DNA of 64,000 bases from Trichococcus patagoniensis. GTDB lineage: Bacteria; Bacillota; Bacilli; Lactobacillales; Aerococcaceae. A program made the position numbers and the translations under genes. Shown here one piece after another: positions 41,015-49,824 of the stretch. Under the pieces are notes generated by a model. That model did not search any database, was not told the origin of the DNA, and worked only from the letters and a program-made list of their open reading frames with translations. The stretch spans positions 62,001 through 126,000 of the forward strand of contig NZ_QAOM01000002.1 in assembly GCF_003051085.1 (NCBI RefSeq). The letters run 5' to 3'. The stretch's first letter is position 1, and every line of letters begins with the position of its first letter.

Positions 41015-41695
41015 ATGGGTGTACTATTCTTGTTTCTATTAATTATTCTGGCTGGAATGCTGGCCAAAAAGCAATACAATGATTCAGGCTACAAAGATGC
41101 CAGTGGCCATAGCTATTATGATACAATGACGGATCCCGGTCGGAAGGGTGAATATTTGATTTACCGTGACTTGGAACGTCTGGACGGGCAGCACAAATTG
41201 CTGACCAACGTCTATTTGCCGAAAGGGGACGGCACCACCGCCGAAATCGACCTGATCATGATCAGCGAAACGGGCATCTATGTTTTCGAGTCGAAGAACT
41301 TCAGCGGCTGGATTTTTGGCGACGAGAGTAGTAAATTCTGGACGCAATCGCTGAAGGGTGGGAAAAAATTTCGCTTCTACAATCCCATTTGGCAGAACAA
41401 AAAGCATATCAGCGTTTTGCAGAAACACCTTGAGCTGGGCAGCGAAGTGTTCCGCTCCTACATCATCTTCAGCGAACGCTGCGAGCTGAAGAAAATGTTC
41501 GTCCGCTCCCCGAATGTGAAAGTCATGAACCGGAATGTCCTGATTAGGGAAATGAAACAGGACATGAACACCTTGGCGATTCGACTGACCGATTTGGAAA
41601 TCAACCAAATCTACAACGAGTTGTCGCAGTACACCCTTGCGGATGCCGCCACCAAGCAGGCGCACATCGATGCCGCGATGCGGTGGCGGAACTAG
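41015..41695 (+). CDS. Membrane-anchored NERD-domain protein, copy 2
   Basis: 226 aa from ATG 41015, AAAGGAG 8 nt upstream as in copy 1. N-terminal membrane segment MGVLFLFLLIILAGMLA, NERD domain with TAEIDLIMISETGIYVFESK. Mostly synonymous or conservative differences from copy 1. Part of a segmental duplication with the pRiA4b ORF-3 gene that follows 33 bp later. Confidence 0.82.
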   Translation: MGVLFLFLLIILAGMLAKKQYNDSGYKDASGHSYYDTMTDPGRKGEYLIYRDLERLDGQHKLLTNVYLPKGDGTTAEIDLIMISETGIYVFESKNFSGWIFGDESSKFWTQSLKGGKKFRFYNPIWQNKKHISVLQKHLELGSEVFRSYIIFSERCELKKMFVRSPNVKVMNRNVLIREMKQDMNTLAIRLTDLEINQIYNELSQYTLADAATKQAHIDAAMRWRN

Positions 41696-41728
41696 CACCC
41701 TGAAATTTGAGAAAGCGAGGGCCTTACT

Positions 41729-42475
41729 ATGAAAGCATACATCATCAGAATCGAACTGCTGGACTCCGATCCCGTAATCTGGCGCCGAGTGATCATGCCA
41801 GCGGATGCGACTTTCAACCGTCTGCATGACGTGATCCAAAGGGTGACGAATTTTCAAAGCGGCTATCCTCATGACGGTTATCATCTGTTCCGTTTCGATT
41901 TTCCTGAAGAAAACTTGGCCGTCACGAACGATGAGCAAGCGTATTCGGAGCACCAGCATTATAAGAAAAACAAAACACTCTACGCGAAACGACTGAAAAA
42001 AGCCTCTCCCCGTAACTTGAAGTTCGAACAATTCCATCAAGAACGATTGAAAATCGAAATCCGCAAACCAACCGGATTGAAAATCGACAAGTATCTGGAG
42101 GCGCACAAAGAAATCCATTACCTCTATGACTTTGGCGCTGATTGGCATTTCAAAATCACGCTTGAAAACACTGTGGATGATTACTATTTCGGCTATCCGA
42201 CCTTGCTGGATGGTGCCGAAGCAGCACCTCCAGAAGATGTCGGTGGCACTGATGGTTTCTATGAGTTTTTGAAAATTTATCGCGACGAAACGCACCCAGA
42301 GCATGAAGAAATAAAACTATGGGCGCAATCGATGCGGTTCAGGGAATACGATCCCGATAGGACAAATAGTTTTTTGAAATGCCTTAACTACAAGAAGACT
42401 GAATGGGACAAAATTAAGCACGACAATCACCGGATCATCGAAGACAAATACCGGAAAAATCGAAAAGATCAGTGA
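41729..42475 (+). CDS. Plasmid pRiA4b ORF-3 family protein, copy 2
   Basis: 248 aa; GCGAGGGCC upstream. About 90% identical by eye to the copy at 36961, including long DNA-identical stretches around GADATFNRLHD-like ADATFNRLHDVIQRVTNF. Ends with a few extra residues (RKDQ) because the stop codon has moved. Unknown function. Confidence 0.88.
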   Translation: MKAYIIRIELLDSDPVIWRRVIMPADATFNRLHDVIQRVTNFQSGYPHDGYHLFRFDFPEENLAVTNDEQAYSEHQHYKKNKTLYAKRLKKASPRNLKFEQFHQERLKIEIRKPTGLKIDKYLEAHKEIHYLYDFGADWHFKITLENTVDDYYFGYPTLLDGAEAAPPEDVGGTDGFYEFLKIYRDETHPEHEEIKLWAQSMRFREYDPDRTNSFLKCLNYKKTEWDKIKHDNHRIIEDKYRKNRKDQ

Positions 42476-42500
42476 GGCCTTCGCCTCGCTGATCTTTTTG
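42463..42500 (+). terminator. Terminator after pRiA4b ORF-3 copy 2
   Basis: AAAGATCAGTGAGGC / GCCTCGCTGATCTTT stem with T-run, same as at 37696; overlaps the end of the coding region. Confidence 0.9.
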
Positions 42501-42509
42501 ATATTTCTA

Positions 42510-42635
42510 GGCTTGCTCATCGGAGAAGAGGGTTGCGCCGGGTAGCTCAACTCCGGCGAAGCCGCAGTGGTCGGAGGTGATAGTCTTTTTGGAGTGGTGT
42601 TCTCCGGCTGGAAGACTGCTTCCTGGAGTAGAGTA
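42510..42635 (+). repeat. GC-rich stem-loop repeat copy (short)
   Basis: CTCATCGGAGAAGAGGGTTG, core CTCCGGCGAAGCCGCAGTGG, TCGGAGGTGATAGTCTTTTT and CTCCGGCTGGAAG module. Confidence 0.88.
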
Positions 42636-42696
42636 GAAACCCCAAGTTTGATTCTTGATTGTAGGATTAGACGGGTTGGATATCTTGCTCATATGT

Positions 42697-42717
42697 TATA
42701 CTTTACTGTGAGTAAAG
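42697..42717 (+). promoter_or_regulatory. -10 box with overlapping palindromic operator, macro-domain gene
   Basis: TATACT (42697-42702) overlaps CTTTACTGTGAGTAAAG (42701-42717), a perfect 7-bp inverted repeat with a 3-bp centre, 20 bp upstream of the start codon. It suggests repression at this promoter. Confidence 0.6.
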
Positions 42718-42737
42718 ATAAAATGGGGGGATAACAG

Positions 42738-43235
42738 ATGTTTATGTATGTCCAACAGGATATTTTCAAAAGTCCCGCGCAAGTGATTGTCAATACCGTC
42801 AATACGGTCGGGGTGATGGGGAAAGGGATTGCCAAACGATACAAGGAAATCTACCCGGATATGTATAAACAATACCAAAAATTTTGTGAGCAGCATTTGT
42901 TGGATGTCGGCAAACTTTGGATTTATAAATCAGATACTAAGTGGATCCTGAATTTCCCGACCAAAAAGCATTGGAGAAATCCATCCAAAATCGAGTACAT
43001 CGAACAAGGACTTAAGAAATTCGTGGAAACATACGAGGAAAAAGGCATAACTTCCGTCTCATTTCCGCAGTTAGGTTGTGGAAATGGCGGTCTGGATTGG
43101 GACAGTGAAGTCAGACCTTTGATGGAGAAATACTTAAAAGACCTTCCGATTGATGTATTTGTGCATATTTACAAAGATAGATTGGCTAGCGCGGAACACA
43201 TGAATCGTAGTTTCAGACGAACTGAAGCTAGATGA
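42738..43235 (+). CDS. Macro-domain protein (DarG-like N-terminal type)
   Basis: 165 aa; GGGGGG ribosome binding site; ATG 42738 or 42744. Macro domain: VIVNTVNTVGVMGKGIAKRY (ADP-ribose loop), NFPTKKHWRNPSKIEYIEQGL and SFPQLGCGNGGLDW. These motifs are those of DarG and related ADP-ribosyl-hydrolases that reverse DNA or protein ADP-ribosylation. No DarT ADP-ribosyltransferase is adjacent. An operator-like palindrome precedes it and an unknown ORF follows, so it may be one half of an unrecognised pair. Confidence 0.87.
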   Translation: MFMYVQQDIFKSPAQVIVNTVNTVGVMGKGIAKRYKEIYPDMYKQYQKFCEQHLLDVGKLWIYKSDTKWILNFPTKKHWRNPSKIEYIEQGLKKFVETYEEKGITSVSFPQLGCGNGGLDWDSEVRPLMEKYLKDLPIDVFVHIYKDRLASAEHMNRSFRRTEAR

Positions 43236-43239
43236 GGCA

Positions 43240-43647
43240 TTGAAGTTTATTATTGTCAGGAGCCAGTCAGAAAAGAACACACTTTTGAGTTTGTTGGGAC
43301 CCACAGAATCGGAAAAGTATATTGACAAAATTAGAGTTGATAACAAGCAGATTATGTTTTTCTCGCTTTGGACGTACGTCAGCAAAGCAGAGCTATCAAG
43401 TGATAAAGTCATGCTGTCATTCAACAATGGGTTGGGGGATAAAACTTTCGATTTAAAAATCAGAATGACGGATCTTCAGTCAGGATTAACCAAAGAAGTA
43501 ATTTTTGCTGATCATAATTGCGATGGGATTTTTAAGGGCAAGATAGGAACTCCCTTAATGGAATACCGAATAGAAGTATACCTTGATGATAATTTAGCAT
43601 ATGCCGATTGCTACAACGGTCATGAAGAAAGTGATTTACCGTTCTAA
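43240..43647 (+). CDS. Hypothetical protein after macro-domain gene
   Basis: 135 aa from TTG 43240, 5 bp after the macro gene's stop; no ATG is available and the frame is open back to 43204, so the start is uncertain or the gene is 5'-truncated. Sequence begins MKFIIVRSQSEKNTLLSLLG; the middle (FDLKIRMTDLQSGLTKEVIF) looks like beta-sandwich strands. No family recognised. Confidence 0.5.
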   Translation: MKFIIVRSQSEKNTLLSLLGPTESEKYIDKIRVDNKQIMFFSLWTYVSKAELSSDKVMLSFNNGLGDKTFDLKIRMTDLQSGLTKEVIFADHNCDGIFKGKIGTPLMEYRIEVYLDDNLAYADCYNGHEESDLPF

Positions 43648-43858
43648 ACAGAACGAATCAAGTGCCACAATTTAATGAATTTTAAATTGTGAGAGCAGCA
43701 GACGATTTACCATCTTAGGTGAACATCAGCTGTTTTTTGTTTTTCGAAAAGCATCACGCCAACTCTGGATAAAGCAGGAGTATGAAGTTTATTAGTTTTT
43801 GGAATCTTTTTGTTTGTCCGAAATAAAAAATAGTGCACCCCAAGATTGGCACTGCAAA

Positions 43859-43936
43859 AACTATCAGAAAACCGAGTGGAACCAGATCAATCACGACAAC
43901 TATACGCTAATCGAAGACAAATACCGGAAGAAGTGA
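43859..43936 (+). pseudogene. C-terminal relic of a third pRiA4b ORF-3 gene
   Basis: 26 codons read NYQKTEWNQINHDNYTLIED and KYRKK then stop, clearly the C-terminus of the family (compare YKKTEWDKIKHDNYSIIED). No upstream part remains. Confidence 0.8.
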
Positions 43937-43950
43937 ACCGTGAAAAGACG

Positions 43951-43994
43951 GGGCTGTCTCAAAATCAATTGAGATAGCTTCTTCTTTTTTTGTA
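43951..43994 (+). terminator. Probable terminator after the relic
   Basis: GGCTGTCTCA / TGAGATAGCTT imperfect stem with T-rich tail. The rest of 43648-44000 shows a small hairpin (CACAATTT/AAATTGTG) but no gene. Confidence 0.55.
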
Positions 43995-44012
43995 AGGGAA
44001 TGAAGATTAAGG

Positions 44013-44091
44013 TACAATATTGTATTTTTGAAAATGTAATAGGTTTCAATATTTCTTAGTATTATATATAAAGAAACAAGTGGGTTATAAT
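44013..44091 (+). promoter_or_regulatory. Shared upstream element A (exopolysaccharide operon)
   Basis: Palindrome TACAATATTGTA (44013-44024), then TATTTTTG, an AGTATTATA segment and, 73 bp from the palindrome start, GTTATAAT (TATAAT at 44086). Related elements with the same spacing precede the GGDEF genes at 51751 and 53747. Confidence 0.65.
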
Positions 44092-44187
44092 AAATCAGGA
44101 ATTATTGTTGGTACGCAGTATAGGTGACATGTGCATTTAAAGTAAGGATTATATACTAACAAAAAGACGTCAGAGAGAGGAATTACT

Positions 44188-45228
44188 ATGGAAAATGTCG
44201 TGGTTGTCATACCTTCACTGGAACCGGATGCGAAACTAGTGGATCTGGTAGCTTCTATCCGCCAACGGAATCAAATTTGGCCGATAGTGATTATTGATGA
44301 TGGAAGTGGGAATGCCTACGGTGCTGTATTTGAAGAGGCTCAGGACAAGCACCGCTGTATCGTTATCCGTCATGCGGAAAATAAAGGAAAAGGTGCTGCA
44401 ATTAAAACAGCCATCCGTTATATTCTGTCCGACCTGAAAAGTGCTCAGTATATGGTGACCGTCGATTCGGATGGGCAACACACGCTCGAGGATATGATCA
44501 AATGTGTCGAAGCGGCTGAAACGCACGGTAATGCATTGGTTCTGGGCGTCAGGGACTTTGGACAAAAGATGCCACTGCGCAGCAAATTCGGTAATGTTCT
44601 GACACGGAACATATTGCGGATGACCACCGGCATCAATGTCAAAGATACGCAAACAGGCCTTCGGGTAATCCCTACGCGCTTCATGGACAAGCTGCTCGAA
44701 GTTCCGGGGGATAGATTTGAATATGAGACCAATATGCTGCTTGAGACGAAGCGAAGCAACTGGGAAATCCACTCTCAGGCAATTTCCACGATTTACATTG
44801 AAGACAATGCCTCGTCGCATTTCCGGGTCATAGCCGATTCCATTGCCATTTATGCGGTCTTCATCAAATATTTTTTGTCGTCTGCGGCCGCGTTCCTTGT
44901 GGATGTAAGCGTCTATGCAATTTTGATCGGCTTGTTGAATGATACAAGTCTGCATGCCATCGCATTGTCTTCAGTCAGCGCACGCGGCATTTCATCCGTA
45001 TTCAACTACTTTGTGAACAGAAAAGTCGTTTTCTCCAATAATTCCAGCAGCAGCTTCCTGAAGTATTTTGCGCTGGTGTCCGTTCAAATCATGTTGTCCG
45101 CTTATCTGGTATACTTCGGACATTTGCTTTTCCCGAGCGTTGATACGGTTCCGGTCAAAATAATGGTTGATTGCTTGTTGTTTTTTTCCAGTTATTATAT
45201 CCAGAAGAACTACATCTTTAAGAGGTGA
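44188..45228 (+). CDS. GT2 glycosyltransferase fused to GtrA-like membrane domain
   Basis: 346 aa; GAGAGGAA ribosome binding site. Residues ~1-215 are a DPM1/ArnC-like GT2 domain (VVIPSLEPD, VIIDDGSG, ENKGKGAAIKTAI, TVDSDGQHTLEDM, DTQTGLRVI). Residues ~230-345 are a GtrA/DPMS-like four-span membrane domain (FLSSAAAFLVDVSVYAILIG, FNYFVNRKVVF). Such proteins load a sugar on polyprenyl phosphate and flip or retain it at the membrane. First gene of a three-gene operon with a PilZ synthase; likely makes a lipid-linked donor. Confidence 0.87.
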   Translation: MENVVVVIPSLEPDAKLVDLVASIRQRNQIWPIVIIDDGSGNAYGAVFEEAQDKHRCIVIRHAENKGKGAAIKTAIRYILSDLKSAQYMVTVDSDGQHTLEDMIKCVEAAETHGNALVLGVRDFGQKMPLRSKFGNVLTRNILRMTTGINVKDTQTGLRVIPTRFMDKLLEVPGDRFEYETNMLLETKRSNWEIHSQAISTIYIEDNASSHFRVIADSIAIYAVFIKYFLSSAAAFLVDVSVYAILIGLLNDTSLHAIALSSVSARGISSVFNYFVNRKVVFSNNSSSSFLKYFALVSVQIMLSAYLVYFGHLLFPSVDTVPVKIMVDCLLFFSSYYIQKNYIFKR

Positions 45229-45233
45229 CTTAT

Positions 45234-47459
45234 ATGCAGAAAAAAAAGAAAATCTTATATGTGACTGCATTCATCCTGACTGTGGTTTACCTTGTTTGGA
45301 GGGGGCTCTATACGCTCCCATGGGACGAATCTGTTTTCGCACTCGTCTTTGGGATTCTGTTATGGTTCAGTGAAATCATATCCAATTTTACTGCCGTGGT
45401 CCTTATTTGGAGCAAAAACAGTTCGAAAGAAATTACCAAACCGGATGTTTTGCCTGGACAGTTTCCGGATGTGGATGTTTTTATCGCTACCCATAATGAA
45501 GAGGTGGGATTACTGCTGAAGACGGTGAACGCGGCAGTGAATATGGATTATCCGGATAAAACCAAAGTGCACATTTATTTATCGGACGATTCCAACCGGA
45601 CTGAAGTCAGGGAACTGGCGAGTCAATTTTCCATTGGCTATATCGGTTTGCAGGGCAACAAACATGCCAAGTCGGGCAATTTGAACAATGCTTTGAGACA
45701 AACCCGCTCTCCACTGATTGCGACATTTGATGCAGATATGATTCCTTATTCCAACTTTTTGTTGGAGACTGTTCCTTACTTCGTGGACGATTGGATCCGG
45801 CATGCTGATGAGGACAAGGAAAAGGAAAAGCCTCTGGGATTGATCCAGACACCGCAAAGTTTCTACAATGCCGATCTGTTTCAGTTCAATCTCTTTTCTG
45901 AAACCTCCCTTCCGAATGAACAAGACTTTTTTTCAAGGGAAGTCAATGTCCTCAATAATGCTCAGGATGCCGCAATATACACTGGCTCCAACACCTTGAT
46001 TTTGCGGAAAGCTATCGATGATGCTGGCGGATTTCCTTTGAATACCATCACGGAAGATTTTGAATTGGGGGCAAGAATCAATACAAAAGGGTATCGGAAC
46101 ATTTCCACAACCGAACCGTTGGCAAGCGGTTTGACGCCGACTGACATACCCAGTGCAATCAAGCAGCGCATCAGATGGGGAAGAGGCGTCGTGCAAAGTG
46201 TGCATAACCTGCACATTCTGACCAATAAAGACCTTACTTTCAGGCAGAAATTGATTTTTCTCAACAGTTATTTGTACTGGTGGTCTTTTATCCGAAGGCT
46301 TCTCTATATCATGGCGCCGATCCTCTTCACGGTCTTCGACATCAAAGTTGTGGATACCGATTTCTGGACATTGCTGATTTTTTGGTTGCCGAGCTACTAT
46401 TTCATCCATCTTTCGATGCAGGATCTGTCCAGCGACATCCGGACGCAGCGCTGGGGTGAGGTTCAGGAGACAATTTTTGCTCCGTATCTGGTCATTCCAG
46501 TCTTTTTGCAGGCGGTCGGAATTAAGGAGAAGCGATTCAAAGTGACAAATAAAGCTGCTGTGCAGTCTAAGAAGGATATTCTGTATGTCATCCCTCACTT
46601 TATCCTGCTGATATTGACGGTCGTAGGGATCGTGACATTCAATTACGGCAAGTACGGATCGGAGATCTTTTACGGCAGCATCATCACTTTCTGGTTGTTG
46701 ACGCATTTGTTCAATCTTACTTTTTCGGTGCTGTTCTTTTTGGGCAGACCCATCTACAGGAAAACGGAACGCTTTCTGGCGGAAAACCCTATTCTTGTGA
46801 AGCACAACAGCAAAGAATATCATTTGGTGACGAAAAATCATTCGGAAAATGGCTTGTCCTTCCTGTCTGAGGATCCGCTATATTTCCCCGAGGATGCCGT
46901 GCTGCACTTTACGGTTGGAAAAAACAAATACAGAACACACCTTACCGGAAAAGTGGTCCGGGTTTTCCAAGAAAACAGAGGCTGGGTTTATGGCGTCGAA
47001 CTTGAAGAAATCCCGTTTGAGGAATACCTCCAATATTTGCTGGTCATCTATGATGGCTTCAATCAAAGCCTGCCCCAATTCCGTGATCCTTGGGTAAATT
47101 CATTCGATCGCTTCATTGACAACTTCAACAGAAGGTTGGGCGACCAAGGTAAAACGGGTGATGAGGCAAGCAAATTTCCGCTTATCCAAATCAATGAAGA
47201 GGTCGACGTATCAGGGGTGACGTTGCTGCTCAGGAGCTTCAATTATCATCATTTATATATCGCTTCTCAGCATGATTTATCCGAGAATGGGGATTTTCAT
47301 GTGAGCATAGACGGCGTTCCGTTCGAATTAACTTATATCGCTCAAAATGCTGGCGATGAATATACATTTGGAGTCGATAACTTAGCTGCACTGATGAATG
47401 ATTCTGCGTTCGAAACGTTGTTGCACAAATGGCGCAGTAGAGTGGGGGAAATTTCATGA
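45234..47459 (+). CDS. BcsA-like processive glycosyltransferase with C-terminal PilZ domain
   Basis: 741 aa from ATG 45234, 9 nt after AGAGG. N-terminal membrane spans, GT2 core with FIATHNEEVGLL, SDDSNR, ATFDADMIP (DxD-type), TEDFELGARI and QRIRWGRG (QxxRW), then further spans. PilZ domain at ~500-600: RPIYR (RxxxR) and NHSENG (D/NxSxxG), the c-di-GMP binding motifs. C-terminal ~100 residues unrecognised. Uses a UDP-sugar, probably UDP-glucose from GalU, to extrude a polysaccharide under c-di-GMP control. Overlaps its neighbours by a few bases. Confidence 0.9.
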   Translation: MQKKKKILYVTAFILTVVYLVWRGLYTLPWDESVFALVFGILLWFSEIISNFTAVVLIWSKNSSKEITKPDVLPGQFPDVDVFIATHNEEVGLLLKTVNAAVNMDYPDKTKVHIYLSDDSNRTEVRELASQFSIGYIGLQGNKHAKSGNLNNALRQTRSPLIATFDADMIPYSNFLLETVPYFVDDWIRHADEDKEKEKPLGLIQTPQSFYNADLFQFNLFSETSLPNEQDFFSREVNVLNNAQDAAIYTGSNTLILRKAIDDAGGFPLNTITEDFELGARINTKGYRNISTTEPLASGLTPTDIPSAIKQRIRWGRGVVQSVHNLHILTNKDLTFRQKLIFLNSYLYWWSFIRRLLYIMAPILFTVFDIKVVDTDFWTLLIFWLPSYYFIHLSMQDLSSDIRTQRWGEVQETIFAPYLVIPVFLQAVGIKEKRFKVTNKAAVQSKKDILYVIPHFILLILTVVGIVTFNYGKYGSEIFYGSIITFWLLTHLFNLTFSVLFFLGRPIYRKTERFLAENPILVKHNSKEYHLVTKNHSENGLSFLSEDPLYFPEDAVLHFTVGKNKYRTHLTGKVVRVFQENRGWVYGVELEEIPFEEYLQYLLVIYDGFNQSLPQFRDPWVNSFDRFIDNFNRRLGDQGKTGDEASKFPLIQINEEVDVSGVTLLLRSFNYHHLYIASQHDLSENGDFHVSIDGVPFELTYIAQNAGDEYTFGVDNLAALMNDSAFETLLHKWRSRVGEIS

Positions 47460-49279
47460 TTCTCGTAATCGCCCGTATGATTCTCTTCATCCTTTCCCTT
47501 TATGGATTCAAGTGGCTTCTGCAGCAATTTCTTGGTTTCGATCCGAGAATTGGATGGATTGCTGCTTGCAGTTTGAATATTCTTGTTTTATATTTCGGCG
47601 CGTTTGCGGGCGTGCTCGAGGCGACGGCCATCGGTCTGGCCAGCGCGGGCTGGTCGCTTGCCGGCTATGCGCTGTATCGGAGTTTCAGGCAGAACCAGCT
47701 CTTCCGACCAAGAATCAACTTGATCACTATCGGCCTGCTGCTTTATTTTCTGCTGTTCGCATATACGCTTCTCAATACGGAGTTGGAGCATTACGACAAC
47801 TTCTCGCACTGGGCGACGATCGTCAAGTTTTTGTATACGGAAGCCAGCTTGCCGACTGCGGCGGACACAATCATCAGTTTTGGCTCCTATCCTTTAGGCA
47901 GCTCGCTTTTTGTGTATTATGCGACAAAAATGGTCGGTTTCAGTGACGGCACTATGCTGATCGGCCAATTCCTGTTGATCTACAGTTGTGTCATTGCCTT
48001 ATTTGCCCCCATCAGGGATGAATCGCGTACCTTGGTTGTGGCAATGAATTTCAGTCTGCTGGCCATTTTTAACTACTTCAACATTTCCATCAGAATGAAC
48101 AATCTGTTGGTGGATTTTCTGCTCCCGTTGCTGACGCTGGCAGGGGTTGCCGGCATCTACAGCCTGCGCAAAAATATCAAAGCGCTGTCCGTCTATTTTA
48201 TTCTGATCGCTTCGGTTTTGAGTCTGATAAAAAACAGTGCGATTTTCTTTGTCGGGCTCCTGTTCATCTACTATCTTTACACAGTGGTTGGTGCCAGAAA
48301 AAGCTTCGGTAAAGTTTGGCATCTTCCGGTTAACGTACTGGCAGTTTTTGGCGCTGCGCTGATTCCTTATGTCATGTGGACCATTCGCGTTGGCCAACAA
48401 TTTTCCAGTTCCAAGCACGCAGTGAGCCTGAACGGGTACCGGCAGATTTTTCTGGAAAAAGATGCTGCCATCACTGCGGAGATAACCGAAAAATTTATGG
48501 CTGCACTGACGGATCTTTCAAGTATTCCGTCTCAAGGAATCCTTCTTTTCAATTTTGTGATGATCGGTTCCTATATTGTCATCCGCTATTTTGTTAAGCG
48601 GAATAACAGCATCCTGCGCTGCACCGTTTTGGTGGATCTGATCATCGTGGCCTACTATATCGGGATCTATTCCATGTTCCTCTTTTCCATGCCCACGGAG
48701 GAGGCTCTCGTTCTGGCAGGGTTTGAACGCTATGCATCCAGCATCATCATCTTTTCGCTTGGCGTTGCCATGATGGTGCTTTCCCGAGAAATTGATTACT
48801 CGTTGTTCGAACAAGGCATCCAAAGCAGAAACCATCGTAGCTTTAAAAACTTGACCACCAAAAAAGTCTATCAAGTCAGCAGCATGGGACTGCTTTTCTT
48901 CGCTGTAATCATGATTCTGTCCGAAAACAACGGCATGAAGTACAACAACACTATGCACAAAAATTCGGTGCCTTATGCATTTTCCGAAATCGCCGGGAAT
49001 CAGATGACGATGAATTCAGAACGTTATTTGGTAATCAGCGCCGACAAGGAAGCTGTCGAAAACTACCTGATCAGCTATGTCGGCAAATATTATCTGTATT
49101 CTCCGAATGTGGATGCAGTGGAGAATTTCATGATGGATGATGAATCTTTCATGAACCTGATGCAAAAATACGATAAAATCGTGGTGCTCGACGATCATTA
49201 TACATTTGATGCTATGACCGATAAATTGATTCACACGAAATTTAAGCCGGGCATTTATGATGTGGATGAATATTTTTGA
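47456..49279 (+). CDS. Polytopic membrane protein of the exopolysaccharide operon
   Basis: 607 aa; ATGA overlap with the synthase gene. About 12 hydrophobic spans, an extracytoplasmic-looking loop with EHYDNFSHWATIVKFLYTEA after the fourth span, and a soluble C-terminal tail (~500-607). The layout (acidic Glu/Asp-His loop after early spans) resembles GT-C glycosyltransferases that use polyprenyl-linked sugars, consistent with the GT2-GtrA gene upstream. The family is not certain; O-antigen-polymerase-like is an alternative. Confidence 0.7.
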   Translation: MILVIARMILFILSLYGFKWLLQQFLGFDPRIGWIAACSLNILVLYFGAFAGVLEATAIGLASAGWSLAGYALYRSFRQNQLFRPRINLITIGLLLYFLLFAYTLLNTELEHYDNFSHWATIVKFLYTEASLPTAADTIISFGSYPLGSSLFVYYATKMVGFSDGTMLIGQFLLIYSCVIALFAPIRDESRTLVVAMNFSLLAIFNYFNISIRMNNLLVDFLLPLLTLAGVAGIYSLRKNIKALSVYFILIASVLSLIKNSAIFFVGLLFIYYLYTVVGARKSFGKVWHLPVNVLAVFGAALIPYVMWTIRVGQQFSSSKHAVSLNGYRQIFLEKDAAITAEITEKFMAALTDLSSIPSQGILLFNFVMIGSYIVIRYFVKRNNSILRCTVLVDLIIVAYYIGIYSMFLFSMPTEEALVLAGFERYASSIIIFSLGVAMMVLSREIDYSLFEQGIQSRNHRSFKNLTTKKVYQVSSMGLLFFAVIMILSENNGMKYNNTMHKNSVPYAFSEIAGNQMTMNSERYLVISADKEAVENYLISYVGKYYLYSPNVDAVENFMMDDESFMNLMQKYDKIVVLDDHYTFDAMTDKLIHTKFKPGIYDVDEYF

Positions 49280-49354
49280 GTAACCGGGGAATGATTGGAC
49301 GGATGCAAGCAGCAGTTGCAACAGTAAATTCTCGATGTTATGAATGATAAGTGA

Positions 49355-49415
49355 AAATCTAAAAGACCAGCGGGGGGCAGTATAGCTCACCTTGCTGGTC
49401 TTTTAGATTTTTCAG
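49355..49415 (+). terminator. Terminator of the exopolysaccharide operon
   Basis: Perfect 17-bp arms AAATCTAAAAGACCAGC / GCTGGTCTTTTAGATTT, followed by TT. Confidence 0.9.
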
Positions 49416-49544
49416 AGTTGTTCACTGGAGCACCACGAGCTAGGACTGACAAGAGTCGTATCAAAGCCGACACTCACAAAAGAAATAGCACCACAGTATC
49501 GGCGATGAATAAATCCTGTCGTATGCATTCACGTTCGCCGCGGA

Positions 49545-49685
49545 TGTGTTCTCCGGTGAGGGTATGCTGACCGGAGGAGGATGCGTGGTGGAGAGGCCGA
49601 ACTCCGGCGAAGCCGCCGTGGTCGGAGGTGATCATCTTTTTGGATTTGTTCTCCGGCGGGAAGTGCATCAAACGGAGAACAGATC
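49545..49685 (+). repeat. GC-rich stem-loop repeat copy
   Basis: CTCCGGTGAGGGTATGCTGA closing with CCGGAG, core CTCCGGCGAAGCCGCCGTGG, TCGGAGGTGATCATCTTTTT and a final CTCCGGCGGGAAG...ACGGAG module. Confidence 0.92.
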
Positions 49686-49717
49686 CGCTTTTTAAAAAAG
49701 CACGAATCCCGGTAAGT

Positions 49718-49727
49718 TGCGTATATT
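49718..49727 (+). promoter_or_regulatory. Shared extended -10 element, copy 3
   Basis: TTGCGTATATTACTGGTGTA, matching the elements at 25804 and 27625; located ~100 bp before the third NERD gene. Confidence 0.4.
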
Positions 49728-49824
49728 ACTGGTGTAGGCAAGAGGATGGTTTTATGAAGGATGCATATTTTGAAATTCAATGACAACCTGTCGCTTTAGG
49801 GGCCAAAGTAAGGAGCTGAGTCTA

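Noticed and set aside
41084-42304. 406-codon minus-strand open frame across NERD copy 2 and pRiA4b copy 2
   Set aside because: Exact shadow of two well-supported plus-strand genes; no start signal and no recognisable domain.
43648-43860. Possible small gene or RNA between the macro locus and the pRiA4b relic
   Set aside because: Only a short AT-rich hairpin (CACAATTT/AAATTGTG) and no conserved frame or promoter.
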